Positions 16,060-23,337 of a stretch of 35,822 nt of DNA are shown here, piece by piece (within the stretch, counting starts at the first letter, position 1; each line of letters opens with the position of its first letter). The stretch comes from Eshraghiella sp964414835 (GTDB lineage: Bacteria; Bacillota; Clostridia; Lachnospirales; Lachnospiraceae): positions 1 to 35,822 of the forward strand of contig CAYPWY010000020.1 of assembly GCA_964414835.1 (NCBI GenBank), written 5' to 3'. The notes beneath the pieces were generated by a model. That model saw only the letters and a list, made by a program, of their open reading frames with translations. It ran no database searches and had not been told where the DNA came from. The position numbers and the translations under genes were made by a program.

Positions 16060-16299
16060 ATGAGTGATTTAGCAGCAACAGGATGTGGATGTGGCGGTTC
16101 CGGACTTTCAGGTTCAGGAAACTGCAGTTGTAATGTACTTCTTTGGATATTAATTCTTTCATGCGCATGCGGAGGCGAAGGCGGAATTTTCGGTAATTCC
16201 ATTTTCGGCGGCAACGGATGCGGTGACGGATGCGGCTGCGGAAACGGCTGCGGAAACTGGATTTGGATTATAATCCTCATTGCACTTATCGGCTGCTAA
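16060..16299 (+). CDS. Glycine/cysteine-rich small protein ('high-cysteine HCB'-type), unknown function
   Basis: 79 residues with 11 Cys, many Gly, and two hydrophobic Trp-containing segments (VLLWILILSC and the C-terminal WIWIIILIALIGC). Cys occurs mainly as CGC, CSC, CAC and GCGDGCGCGNGC clusters. Very short clostridial proteins of this look are often auto-labelled as chorion-class high-cysteine proteins; no function is known and the eukaryotic name is a compositional coincidence. The AGGAGG 8 nt upstream of the ATG is the best RBS nearby and the base pattern is strongly coding, so the gene is real. No peptide-modifying enzyme or transporter gene is adjacent. It could be membrane-associated and disulfide- or metal-linked; this is inferred. 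It leads two further small plus-strand genes. Confidence 0.75.
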   Translation: MSDLAATGCGCGGSGLSGSGNCSCNVLLWILILSCACGGEGGIFGNSIFGGNGCGDGCGCGNGCGNWIWIIILIALIGC

Positions 16300-16322
16300 G
16301 CCCGATATTCGGTCAATTTCTT

Positions 16323-16345
16323 GCCGGTTCTTTAAAAGAACCGGC
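16323..16345 (+). terminator. Hairpin after the Cys-rich gene (partial terminator or processing site)
   Basis: GCCGGTTCTT and AAGAACCGGC form a perfect 10-bp stem with a 3-nt loop, 24 bp after the Cys-rich gene's stop. It is followed by ATCCTTATG, a poor U-tract. It may reduce read-through into the next two genes, giving high first-gene and low later-gene expression. Confidence 0.6.
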
Positions 16346-16420
16346 ATCCTTATGCATACCGGAAACGCATATTTTTATTTTCAAAGCATATATTATACAA
16401 ATCCTCAGGTAGCTATTATC

Positions 16421-16855
16421 ATGGAACACATCGAAAATCTGCCGCTGACGGAATTTGACATTGCCACATGCGGTACATATTTTCAAATGATTAAGGCATA
16501 TCTTCCTTACACTGACAAGCAGCAGCAAAAAATGCTTGCAATATTTATAAGACTTGCAGAGCTTATTCAGACACTTGAATTCTACAAGGATATGCCCGAT
16601 GACTGTCCTCTGTGCAGAAACAACAGGGATACCCAGCACATCATTAACGAAATCAAACGCTACTGTCCTAAAAAGGACTGTGAGATTTTTGAAATGATGT
16701 CTAATCTTGGCAGCATGAATGAAATATTCAATATATACAATGCCATGAACGATACGGAACACAAAGATAATCCTAATTCTGATATACTGAAAAATTTTCT
16801 GTCGCCACAACAGCAGCAAATGTATGAACAATACAGCCGTATGCTTGATTTATAG
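16421..16855 (+). CDS. Uncharacterised small helical protein with CxxC
   Basis: 144 residues, not recognised as a named family. The ATG at 16421 is chosen because upstream in-frame codons overlap the hairpin region; the RBS is weak (AGGTAG 10-15 nt upstream). The sequence is soluble and mostly helical: MLAIFIRLAELIQTL, then DDCPLC (CPLC 62-65), CPKKDC (82-87) and a C-terminal LSPQQQQMYEQYSRML. The two Cys pairs could bind a metal. Its SPxQQ...M ending resembles the APEEQ...LMKMA ending of the next gene, so the two may be related or work together. It may depend on read-through from the Cys-rich peptide gene. Confidence 0.65.
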   Translation: MEHIENLPLTEFDIATCGTYFQMIKAYLPYTDKQQQKMLAIFIRLAELIQTLEFYKDMPDDCPLCRNNRDTQHIINEIKRYCPKKDCEIFEMMSNLGSMNEIFNIYNAMNDTEHKDNPNSDILKNFLSPQQQQMYEQYSRMLDL

Positions 16856-16878
16856 CAGATACGGCGGAATGGAGTCCT

Positions 16879-17130
16879 ATGAATAATGATTTTAACCAGA
16901 TTGACAACCGCAAATCAGCTCTTTTAAAGGAATTTATGCAAATAGCCTCCGGCAAAAGCTCTGATGACATACTCCCGCTTCTTCTGGCTTTCTCAAACAA
17001 AGCCAAAAAGGAAAATATCAAGTTCAGCAAAACCGATATTGAAACAATTTTTGAATCCATGAAAAAGGATATGGCGCCTGAAGAACAAACCAAAATTGAA
17101 ACTCTTATGAAAATGGCTTCGGTACTGTAA
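16879..17130 (+). CDS. Uncharacterised 83-residue helical protein
   Basis: 83 residues, charged and predicted all-helical, with no signal peptide or Cys. The ATG at 16879 is preceded by GGAATGGAG. It contains SDDILPLLLAFSNKAKKENI and APEEQTKIETLMKMA. Small Firmicutes proteins with this LLPFLL...NKA and SPEE pattern exist but have no known role. It lies 23 bp after the CxxC protein gene and its stop codon is inside the bidirectional terminator that ends the island. Confidence 0.65.
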   Translation: MNNDFNQIDNRKSALLKEFMQIASGKSSDDILPLLLAFSNKAKKENIKFSKTDIETIFESMKKDMAPEEQTKIETLMKMASVL

Positions 17131-17142
17131 CGTACCGAAGCC
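17115..17142. terminator. Bidirectional hairpin terminator between the small-protein genes and leuS
   Basis: GGCTTCGGTAC and GTACCGAAGCC form a perfect 11-bp stem with a 6-nt loop that overlaps the last codons of the 83-residue gene. The plus side continues TCTTCGCTTATAT and the minus side ATTTTC. It lies between convergent genes and could serve both. Confidence 0.65.
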
Positions 17143-17180
17143 TCTTCGCTTATATCCATTATATGTTATTTACAGCGAAT

Positions 17181-19610
17181 CTATTTCACTACGATATTCA
17201 CAATCTTGCTCGGAACATATATTTCCTTTACGATATTTTTACCTTCCACAGCCTTAGCAACAGAAGGAAGCTCCTTTGCCCTTGCTTTGACTGCTTCTCC
17301 GTCTTCGCCTACAGTTATCTCCACTGTGCCTTTAACCTTTCCGTTGACCTGAACGCCAATCTCAATGGTATTTTCTTTGACGGCTTCCGGGTCATACTCA
17401 GGCCATGCCTCATATGCGATTGTATCGTTATGTCCCAGAACATTCCAGATTTCCTCTCCTGCATGGGGACAGATGCATGAAAACATCTTCACAAAGCCTT
17501 CCGCATAATCTCTCGGACATTTGCCTGCCTTGGCAGCGGCATTCATAAATATCATCATCTGGCTTATTGCCGTGTTGAAGCCCAAAGTCTCAAAGTCCTC
17601 CGTAACCTTCTTCACTGTCTGATGATATATTTTTTTCAGTTCATCCGTATTTTCATCGGAAATATTGTCAGGCTCGGTAAAGAAATTCCATACCTTGCCT
17701 ATAAATCTTCTTGCACCTTCAACGCCCTGCTGGCTCCAAGGCTTTGATGCCTCAAGCGGTCCCATAAACATTTCGTAAAGTCTCAATGTATCTGCGCCAT
17801 AATCCCTGACTATATCACTGGGATTAATTACAAATTCAGGAAAACGCTTACCCATTTTTATTCCGTTGGAGCCCAGAATCATTCCCTGATGAACAAGCTT
17901 TTTGAAAGGTTCTTTTACAGGTGATACGCCCTTGTCATAAAGGTATCTGTTCCATATTCTGGAATACATAAGATGACCTACGGCATGCTCCGGTCCGCCG
18001 ATATACAAATCAACGGGAAGCCAATGCTTGAGAAGCTCTTTATCGGCAAGCTCCTTGTCATTGTCAGGGTCAATATATCTCATATAGTACCAGCTTGAGC
18101 CTGCGCTTCCCGGCATGGTAGAGGTTTCCCTTTTACCGCATATACCGTTATGACTGTATTTTTTCCATTCCTCCGCATTCTCCAATGGCGCCTGACCGTT
18201 TCTGCCTTTATAATCCTCCAGCTCAGGAAGGATAAGAGGAAGCTCTTCATCATCAAGCACATGGATGCTTCCATCCTCCAGATATACAATAGGCACAGGT
18301 TCACCCCAGTATCTCTGTCTTGCAAAAATCCACTCGCGGAAATGATAATTGGCCTTTCTGCGGGCAACTCCCAGCTTCACAAGCTTATCCGTGATTGCAT
18401 CCTTTGCCTCCTCAACAGTAAGGCCTGTAAATTCTTCGGAATTAATAAGCTTACAACCTTTTCCCAGATAATCATATTTTTCAAATGCTTTCTCGCTTAT
18501 ATCTCTGCCGTCTATAACCTGAATAACAGGAAGCTTGTGCGCCTGCGCATACTCGTAATCTCTCTGGTCATGGGAAGGTACTGCCATAACAGCTCCCGTT
18601 CCATAGCTTGCAAGGACAAAGTCACCTATATAAATAGGAACTTCTCTGCCGTTGACAGGATTGATGGCATATATTCCCTCCAGAACACAGCCCGACTTTG
18701 TCTTATTAAGCTCTGTCCTGTCCATATCGTTTTTCTTAACGGTTTCATCAATGTATGCCTGCACCTGTTCTTTATTTTTAATTCTCGGCATAAGCTCCTT
18801 GACAGTCTGTCCGTCCGGTGCAAGTACCATAAATGTAATGCCGTATATTGTCTCAATGCAAGTGGTAAAAATGGAGAAGCTACCTCCGCCCACAATCTGG
18901 AAATCAACTTCAACACCTTCGGATTTCCCTATCCAGTGTCTCTGCATCTCCTTAGTAGATTCAGGCCAGTCTATCTCCTCAAGTCCTTCAAGAAGCTTAT
19001 CTGCAAAAGCAACCTGGTCAATTACCCATTGCTTCATATTTTTACGGATAACAGGGTATCCGCCGCGCTCTGACTTTCCGTCAATAACCTCGTCATTGGA
19101 CAGAACCGTACCAAGCTCTTCGCACCAGTTCACAGGCATGTCAATGTATTTGGCATATCCGTCCAGATAAAGCTGCTTGAAAATCCACTGGGTCCATTTG
19201 TAAAAGGATGGGTCACTGGTGGCGATTTTCTTGCTCCAGTCATAGTCAAACCCAAGCTCTTTAAGCTGTGCCGTAAAAGTTTCTATATTTTTCTCCGTAA
19301 ATCCGTTAGGGTTGTTGCCAGTGCTTACCGCATATTGCTCTGCCGGAAGTCCAAAAGAGTCATAACCCATAGGATGAAGAACATTATATCCCTGCATTCT
19401 CTTCATACGTGACACTATATCCGTAGCCGTATAGCCCTCAGGATGTCCTGCATGAAGACCTACTCCCGACGGGTATGGAAACATATCAAGGGCATAGAAT
19501 TTCGGTTTGGAGAAATCCCACACATCTGTCTTAAAGGTCTGGTTCTCCTCCCAATACTTCTGCCATTTGGGTTCTATTGATTTAGGATTGTAAGTTGTTG
19601 TATTAGCCAT
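17181..19610 (-). CDS. leuS: Leucyl-tRNA synthetase
   Basis: Charges tRNA-Leu (EC 6.1.1.4). 809 residues from the ATG at 19610, which has AGGAGG 5 nt upstream; an in-frame codon at 19637 is less likely. Seen: HIGH motif HAGH (53-56), the CP1 editing domain (about 225-415) with SYGTGAVMAVPSHDQRDYE and its conserved editing Asp, the ARQRYWGEP catalytic core, and the anticodon-binding C-terminus. Two deviations: the KMSKS loop reads KMGKR (585-589), and the Thr-rich editing motif TTRPDT reads TTCIET (249-254). Both may be normal for this clostridial lineage. No T-box leader is seen. It is transcribed from its own promoter after the ftsZ terminator. Confidence 0.95.
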   Translation of the reverse strand: MANTTTYNPKSIEPKWQKYWEENQTFKTDVWDFSKPKFYALDMFPYPSGVGLHAGHPEGYTATDIVSRMKRMQGYNVLHPMGYDSFGLPAEQYAVSTGNNPNGFTEKNIETFTAQLKELGFDYDWSKKIATSDPSFYKWTQWIFKQLYLDGYAKYIDMPVNWCEELGTVLSNDEVIDGKSERGGYPVIRKNMKQWVIDQVAFADKLLEGLEEIDWPESTKEMQRHWIGKSEGVEVDFQIVGGGSFSIFTTCIETIYGITFMVLAPDGQTVKELMPRIKNKEQVQAYIDETVKKNDMDRTELNKTKSGCVLEGIYAINPVNGREVPIYIGDFVLASYGTGAVMAVPSHDQRDYEYAQAHKLPVIQVIDGRDISEKAFEKYDYLGKGCKLINSEEFTGLTVEEAKDAITDKLVKLGVARRKANYHFREWIFARQRYWGEPVPIVYLEDGSIHVLDDEELPLILPELEDYKGRNGQAPLENAEEWKKYSHNGICGKRETSTMPGSAGSSWYYMRYIDPDNDKELADKELLKHWLPVDLYIGGPEHAVGHLMYSRIWNRYLYDKGVSPVKEPFKKLVHQGMILGSNGIKMGKRFPEFVINPSDIVRDYGADTLRLYEMFMGPLEASKPWSQQGVEGARRFIGKVWNFFTEPDNISDENTDELKKIYHQTVKKVTEDFETLGFNTAISQMMIFMNAAAKAGKCPRDYAEGFVKMFSCICPHAGEEIWNVLGHNDTIAYEAWPEYDPEAVKENTIEIGVQVNGKVKGTVEITVGEDGEAVKARAKELPSVAKAVEGKNIVKEIYVPSKIVNIVVK

Positions 19611-19706
19611 ATCTGCCTCCTGTATATGACAGCTCATATTGTATTATAACTATCCAAAGCCGCCAAATACGTCTGCTCACAAATCCGCTTTTGAATATAT
19701 GTATTC

Positions 19707-19730
19707 GCAACGCATTTATGCAGGCATTGC
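19707..19730 (-). promoter_or_regulatory. Hairpin in the leuS leader
   Basis: Minus strand: GCAATGC and GCGTTGC form a 7-bp stem including one G-U pair, with a 10-nt loop, between the leuS promoter and start codon. No leucine specifier or T-box consensus sequence accompanies it. Confidence 0.35.
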
Positions 19731-19748
19731 CCGACTGTGAATAGTTAC

Positions 19749-19777
19749 ATCTTATACATAAAAAATAGATTTGTCAA
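19749..19777 (-). promoter_or_regulatory. Promoter of leuS
   Basis: Minus strand: TTGACA (19772-19777) followed by TATAAG after 15 bp or TAAGAT after 17 bp, about 140 bp upstream of the leuS ATG. The leader between promoter and gene is AT-rich and carries one hairpin (19707-19730). Confidence 0.6.
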
Positions 19778-19847
19778 GGATTGGCAATTTCTATTTCCAT
19801 TATTTCTCCGGAGCGGCAAGTCGGAACTCCTGAAAGCGGGATTTGTC

Positions 19848-19899
19848 AAAAAACAAAGCGAAACAACTCTCTCAGTCTTTGAGGGGCTTGTTCCGCTTT
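19848..19899 (-). terminator. Strong intrinsic terminator ending the dcw cluster after ftsZ
   Basis: Minus strand: AAAGCGGAACAA pairs with TTGTTTCGCTTT (12 bp with one G-U), the loop holds a small CTC/GAG stem, and G then TTTTTT follows. It lies about 45 bp after the ftsZ stop. Confidence 0.88.
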
Positions 19900-19945
19900 A
19901 TTATCCGCAGCTTATTTTACTATTATGTCTATTATTTTAAATCTC

Positions 19946-21112
19946 TTATCTTCTTTTCTGTAAAAATTCAGGAATCTTAATTCCCTTCTCCTCAATACTG
20001 CTCTCAACAGGCTTTGGTTTGGTAAGTCCCGGAATATCCTTAGCCGGCTGTGAAGTGGTTTTGTTGCCATATGGTGACTGATATGTAGGTGCAGAAATAG
20101 TTCTTGGAGCAGTCTGAGGCTTGTAATTAAAGCCTGCCATAGCATTAGCGGCTGCAGCCGAATATCCGTCAAGTCCTGTTGCAATAACCGTAATTGTAGC
20201 CTGATCCTGAACCGAATCATCATACATGGCACCGAATATAATATTGGCATTATCGCCTGCAAGTTCCTGTACATAGCTTGCAGCCTCATTAGCCTCCATA
20301 AGTCCTATATCACCACTGATGTTAATGATAACATGTGATGCACCCTCGATAGTTGTCTCAAGAAGCGGACTGGCAACTGCTATCTTAACTGCCTCGATAG
20401 CCTTGTCATCTCCTCCTGCCGTTCCTATACCTATATGAGCAACACCCTTGTCCTTCATAACAGTCTGGACATCGGCAAAGTCAAGGTTAATAAGACCCGG
20501 AACATTAATAAGGTCTGTTATTCCCTGAACTGCCTGCTGAAGTACCTCATCTGCTTTCTTAAGAGCATCAGGCATAGTAGTTCTTCTGTCAACAATCTCA
20601 AGCAGTTTATCATTAGGAATTACAATAAGGGTATCTACGCTGTCCTTAAGCTTCTCAATACCCACAACAGCATTGCTCATTCTTGTCTTAGCTTCAAATT
20701 TGAAAGGCTTGGTCACCACGCCTACTGTAAGAATACCCATATCCTTAGCAAGCTTTGCAACCACAGGTGCCGCACCGGTTCCTGTTCCGCCGCCCATACC
20801 GCATGTAACAAATACCATATCTGCGCCCTTGATGGCCTGCGTAAGCTCCTCTGCACTTTCCTCTGCCGCCTTCTCGCCAACCTCAGGCTTAGCTCCTGCA
20901 CCAAGACCCTTAGTAAGCTTTTCTCCTATCTGAATTGCGGTAGGTGCTTTACAAAGTGTCAATGCCTGCTTATCAGTATTGACACCGATAAACTCTACCC
21001 CGCAAATATTCTCGTCAATCATTCTGTTTACAGCATTGTTGCCGGCGCCACCAACACCTACAACAATAATCTTTGCGGATGCCTCCGACTCATTAGTTCT
21101 GATTTCTAACAA
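19946..21112 (-). CDS. ftsZ: Cell division protein FtsZ
   Basis: Tubulin-like GTPase that forms the Z-ring at midcell. 388 residues. Seen: VVGVGGAGNNAVNRM (17-31), the tubulin signature GGGTGTG (107-113), the NLDFADV synergy-loop region, a variable Pro/Gln/Thr-rich linker (about 325-376) and the C-terminal peptide IKIPEFLQKRR that binds partners such as SepF. The start codon is TTG at 21112 with AGGAGG 8 nt upstream; no in-frame ATG precedes the conserved core. It is the last gene of the dcw cluster and has an additional candidate promoter in the 180-bp gap after ftsQ. ftsA is not adjacent. Confidence 0.97.
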   Translation of the reverse strand: MLEIRTNESEASAKIIVVGVGGAGNNAVNRMIDENICGVEFIGVNTDKQALTLCKAPTAIQIGEKLTKGLGAGAKPEVGEKAAEESAEELTQAIKGADMVFVTCGMGGGTGTGAAPVVAKLAKDMGILTVGVVTKPFKFEAKTRMSNAVVGIEKLKDSVDTLIVIPNDKLLEIVDRRTTMPDALKKADEVLQQAVQGITDLINVPGLINLDFADVQTVMKDKGVAHIGIGTAGGDDKAIEAVKIAVASPLLETTIEGASHVIINISGDIGLMEANEAASYVQELAGDNANIIFGAMYDDSVQDQATITVIATGLDGYSAAAANAMAGFNYKPQTAPRTISAPTYQSPYGNKTTSQPAKDIPGLTKPKPVESSIEEKGIKIPEFLQKRR

Positions 21113-21223
21113 AACCTTGTCCTCCTTAAACCAACTATCTTTCGGAAACCTGCCACACTATCAGATTCCCAAATCTATTAAAATACTGACAATCCAAACT
21201 TATACATAAAATCAGATATAACT

Positions 21224-21252
21224 ATAATATTATCATTTTTTGAAAATAGCAA
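21224..21252 (-). promoter_or_regulatory. Candidate internal promoter for ftsZ
   Basis: Minus strand: TTGCTA (21247-21252), 17 bp, TATTAT (21224-21229) in the AT-rich 180-bp gap between ftsQ and ftsZ. The long leader of about 110 nt and the size of the gap support a separate start for ftsZ. Confidence 0.5.
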
Positions 21253-21292
21253 CTACAAATTTGTTTTTTTTAAAATATTTTTTAATGAAGCT

Positions 21293-22036
21293 TTACTCTG
21301 CCTCCTTAAAAATTATATTTTGTCCGGTTCCATCAAAGGTCTCAAGGTGAAGCACGCCTTTAAGTCCTTCAAGCTCTTCCGTCATACAGCTGAGCTCATA
21401 TATCTTGTCCGCCATCAGATTATCATTATCCCCCAACAGCACCTTCACTTCACCTATATTGACAGATATGCTGTCATCCTCTTCGATATTGACAGAATCA
21501 ACCGTTATCCCGTATTTGGTAATGTACTGTGTCACATCACATATAGAATCAAAAAGACTCTGGTTATCAACGTCCAGCTTTTCATTGATTACTATTCGGG
21601 AATATTTAAGTCCGGTTATAAGGGGTATATCCTCAAAAACTTCATCGGAGCTTTCCACAATTATTCCGTCCTTATCAAAATACATATTGGCTCCCTTGTA
21701 CACAACATAACCCACAATGCTTTTTTCATAGACCGTCACATTGATTGTATCAGGCCACTGTATTTTTATATCGGTTTTGGCTATAAAAGGTATCTCCAGT
21801 TTATCAGCCTTGCTGTCGGTATATTTAAACATAATCGTATTGCTGTCATCGCGCTGCTCAAAAATATATCTGTATAATTCATCATAGGTGTATTTATCAC
21901 TTCCGGTTATATTAATTTCCTTAACCTTGAAAAAGTGTTTTATGACAAAATACAGAGCTGCCGCTATAACGAGAATTGTAATCACTGCTATTATAAATAC
22001 TTTGATTCCTTTTGTTCGCTTTCTTCGTGAATCCAT
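21293..22036 (-). CDS. ftsQ: Cell division protein FtsQ/DivIB
   Basis: Bitopic division protein that joins FtsL/DivIC and the septal synthase. 247 residues from the ATG at 22036: a basic N-terminus (SRRKRTKGIK), one membrane helix (about 14-36), then a POTRA domain beginning FFKVKEINITGSDKY and a beta domain. The start at 22036 has GGGAG 10 nt upstream and overlaps the 3' end of murA by 46 bp; an upstream in-frame codon at 22105 would overlap more and lacks support. Translational coupling to murA is likely. Confidence 0.88.
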   Translation of the reverse strand: MDSRRKRTKGIKVFIIAVITILVIAAALYFVIKHFFKVKEINITGSDKYTYDELYRYIFEQRDDSNTIMFKYTDSKADKLEIPFIAKTDIKIQWPDTINVTVYEKSIVGYVVYKGANMYFDKDGIIVESSDEVFEDIPLITGLKYSRIVINEKLDVDNQSLFDSICDVTQYITKYGITVDSVNIEEDDSISVNIGEVKVLLGDNDNLMADKIYELSCMTEELEGLKGVLHLETFDGTGQNIIFKEAE

Positions 22037-23277
22037 CTTATATCTGCTCCCAGCTGCTCCAAATCTCTCTGTATATCTTCGTATCCGCGGTTTATATGGT
22101 AACAATCTTCTACGACAGTATAATCCGCACCTAATGCTGCAATAACCAGTGCAGCGCCTCCACGCAAATCACAGGCCTTGACCCTTCCGCCTCTAAGCGC
22201 CGGCAAGCCGCGTACTGTCACGCCATCCGAATCCACGTTAATATCTGCGCCCATTTTAACAAGCTCATATGCGGTCATATAGCGGTCTTCAAATACACTG
22301 TCACATATCCTGCAGCTTCCGCCGAAATATGACGCAACAGCCATTATCTGCGCCTGCATATCCGTAGGAAATTCCGGATAAGGTCCTGTACATATATATG
22401 TTACGGGCTTTCTCCTGCCGTCACACAATATTATTATCTCATTACTTTTATCATATGTAAATACATGACAGCCGGTTTTTCTCAAAATTTCCGTGGCTGC
22501 CTGAAGCCTTACGGGTTCAATTCCGCCTATGCATATGTTTCCTCCGGCTATTGCACATGCCGCCATGTATGTTCCTGCTGCCACTCTGTCCCCCGGCACG
22601 GTATACTTACATCCATGCAGCTTCTCCACGCCTTCTATCTCTATGGTACGCTGTCCTATACCATATATTTTAGCACCCATCAATGTTAAAAAATCACACA
22701 AATCCTTAATTTCCGGCTCTATGGAACAATTTTTAAGCAGTGTTTTCCCCTTTGCGCACACAGCACCCATAATTATATTTTCCAACGCTCCCACACTGGG
22801 ATACGGAAAAACATATTCACCGCCTGTAATACCATTGCAATATCCGATTATTTCTTCACCGGTTTCTTCTATTACCGCTCCGATTTTCCTTAACCCCTCA
22901 ATATGAAAATTAATCGGTCTGCTTCCGATATTACAGCCTCCCGGATACGGCATAATAAAACAGCCTGTTCTGCTCAAAAGCACTCCCATCAAAAGCGAAG
23001 ATGCCCTGAACATTCTGCAGTATTCCAAATCAGGGGCTGAAGAAAGCTTCCTTGCCGACACTGTGATTTTTCCCCCGTCTACGGTACACCTTGCACCCAA
23101 CAGACTTATTATTTTGTGCATTATGGAAACATCACTTATATCGGGACAGTTTTCTATAACGACTTCCTCATCTGTAAGCAGCGATGCAGCAATTATAGGA
23201 AGAGCTGAATTTTTAGAGCCTTGTATATTAATTTTACCTGACAGTCTTTTTCGTCCGCAGATTTCCAGCTTAGCCAT
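21991..23277 (-). CDS. murA: UDP-N-acetylglucosamine 1-carboxyvinyltransferase
   Basis: First committed step of peptidoglycan synthesis: transfers enolpyruvate from PEP to UDP-GlcNAc (EC 2.5.1.7). 428 residues. Seen: Lys22-Asn23 in GSKNSALP, catalytic Cys115 in PGGCNIGSRP (so fosfomycin-sensitive type rather than the Asp variant), GPYPEFPTDMQAQ with the catalytic Asp, and DLRGGAALVIA with the conserved Arg. It sits between ftsW and ftsQ in the dcw cluster. The start ATG is preceded by GGGGGA, which is paired inside a long hairpin (23284-23325), hinting at translational control. Confidence 0.95.
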   Translation of the reverse strand: MAKLEICGRKRLSGKINIQGSKNSALPIIAASLLTDEEVVIENCPDISDVSIMHKIISLLGARCTVDGGKITVSARKLSSAPDLEYCRMFRASSLLMGVLLSRTGCFIMPYPGGCNIGSRPINFHIEGLRKIGAVIEETGEEIIGYCNGITGGEYVFPYPSVGALENIIMGAVCAKGKTLLKNCSIEPEIKDLCDFLTLMGAKIYGIGQRTIEIEGVEKLHGCKYTVPGDRVAAGTYMAACAIAGGNICIGGIEPVRLQAATEILRKTGCHVFTYDKSNEIIILCDGRRKPVTYICTGPYPEFPTDMQAQIMAVASYFGGSCRICDSVFEDRYMTAYELVKMGADINVDSDGVTVRGLPALRGGRVKACDLRGGAALVIAALGADYTVVEDCYHINRGYEDIQRDLEQLGADIRWIHEESEQKESKYL

Positions 23278-23283
23278 AAAATC

Positions 23284-23325
23284 CCCCGCACGTAATGGAA
23301 TGCTTACAAATCATTATATGCGGGG
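23284..23325 (-). promoter_or_regulatory. Hairpin sequestering the murA ribosome-binding site
   Basis: Minus strand: CCCCGCA (23319-23325) pairs with TGCGGGG (23284-23290). The stem continues through TATAATG and CATTACG with one G-U pair and one mismatch, closing a 14-nt loop. The Shine-Dalgarno G-run of murA is in the 3' arm, 6 nt before the ATG. There is no U-tract after the stem, so this is not a typical terminator. Confidence 0.7.
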
Positions 23326-23337
23326 AAAAACAATATG

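Noticed and set aside
18150..19073. Plus-strand ORF of 307 codons opposite leuS
   Set aside because: Antisense shadow of leuS with no recognisable domain or initiation signal.
19611..19800. T-box leader for leuS
   Set aside because: The leader is only about 140 nt and shows no T-box consensus or leucine specifier stem; one small hairpin is all that is present.
20435..21109. Plus-strand ORF of 224 codons opposite ftsZ
   Set aside because: It mirrors ftsZ codons, has no RBS or family features, and contains composition typical of antisense frames.
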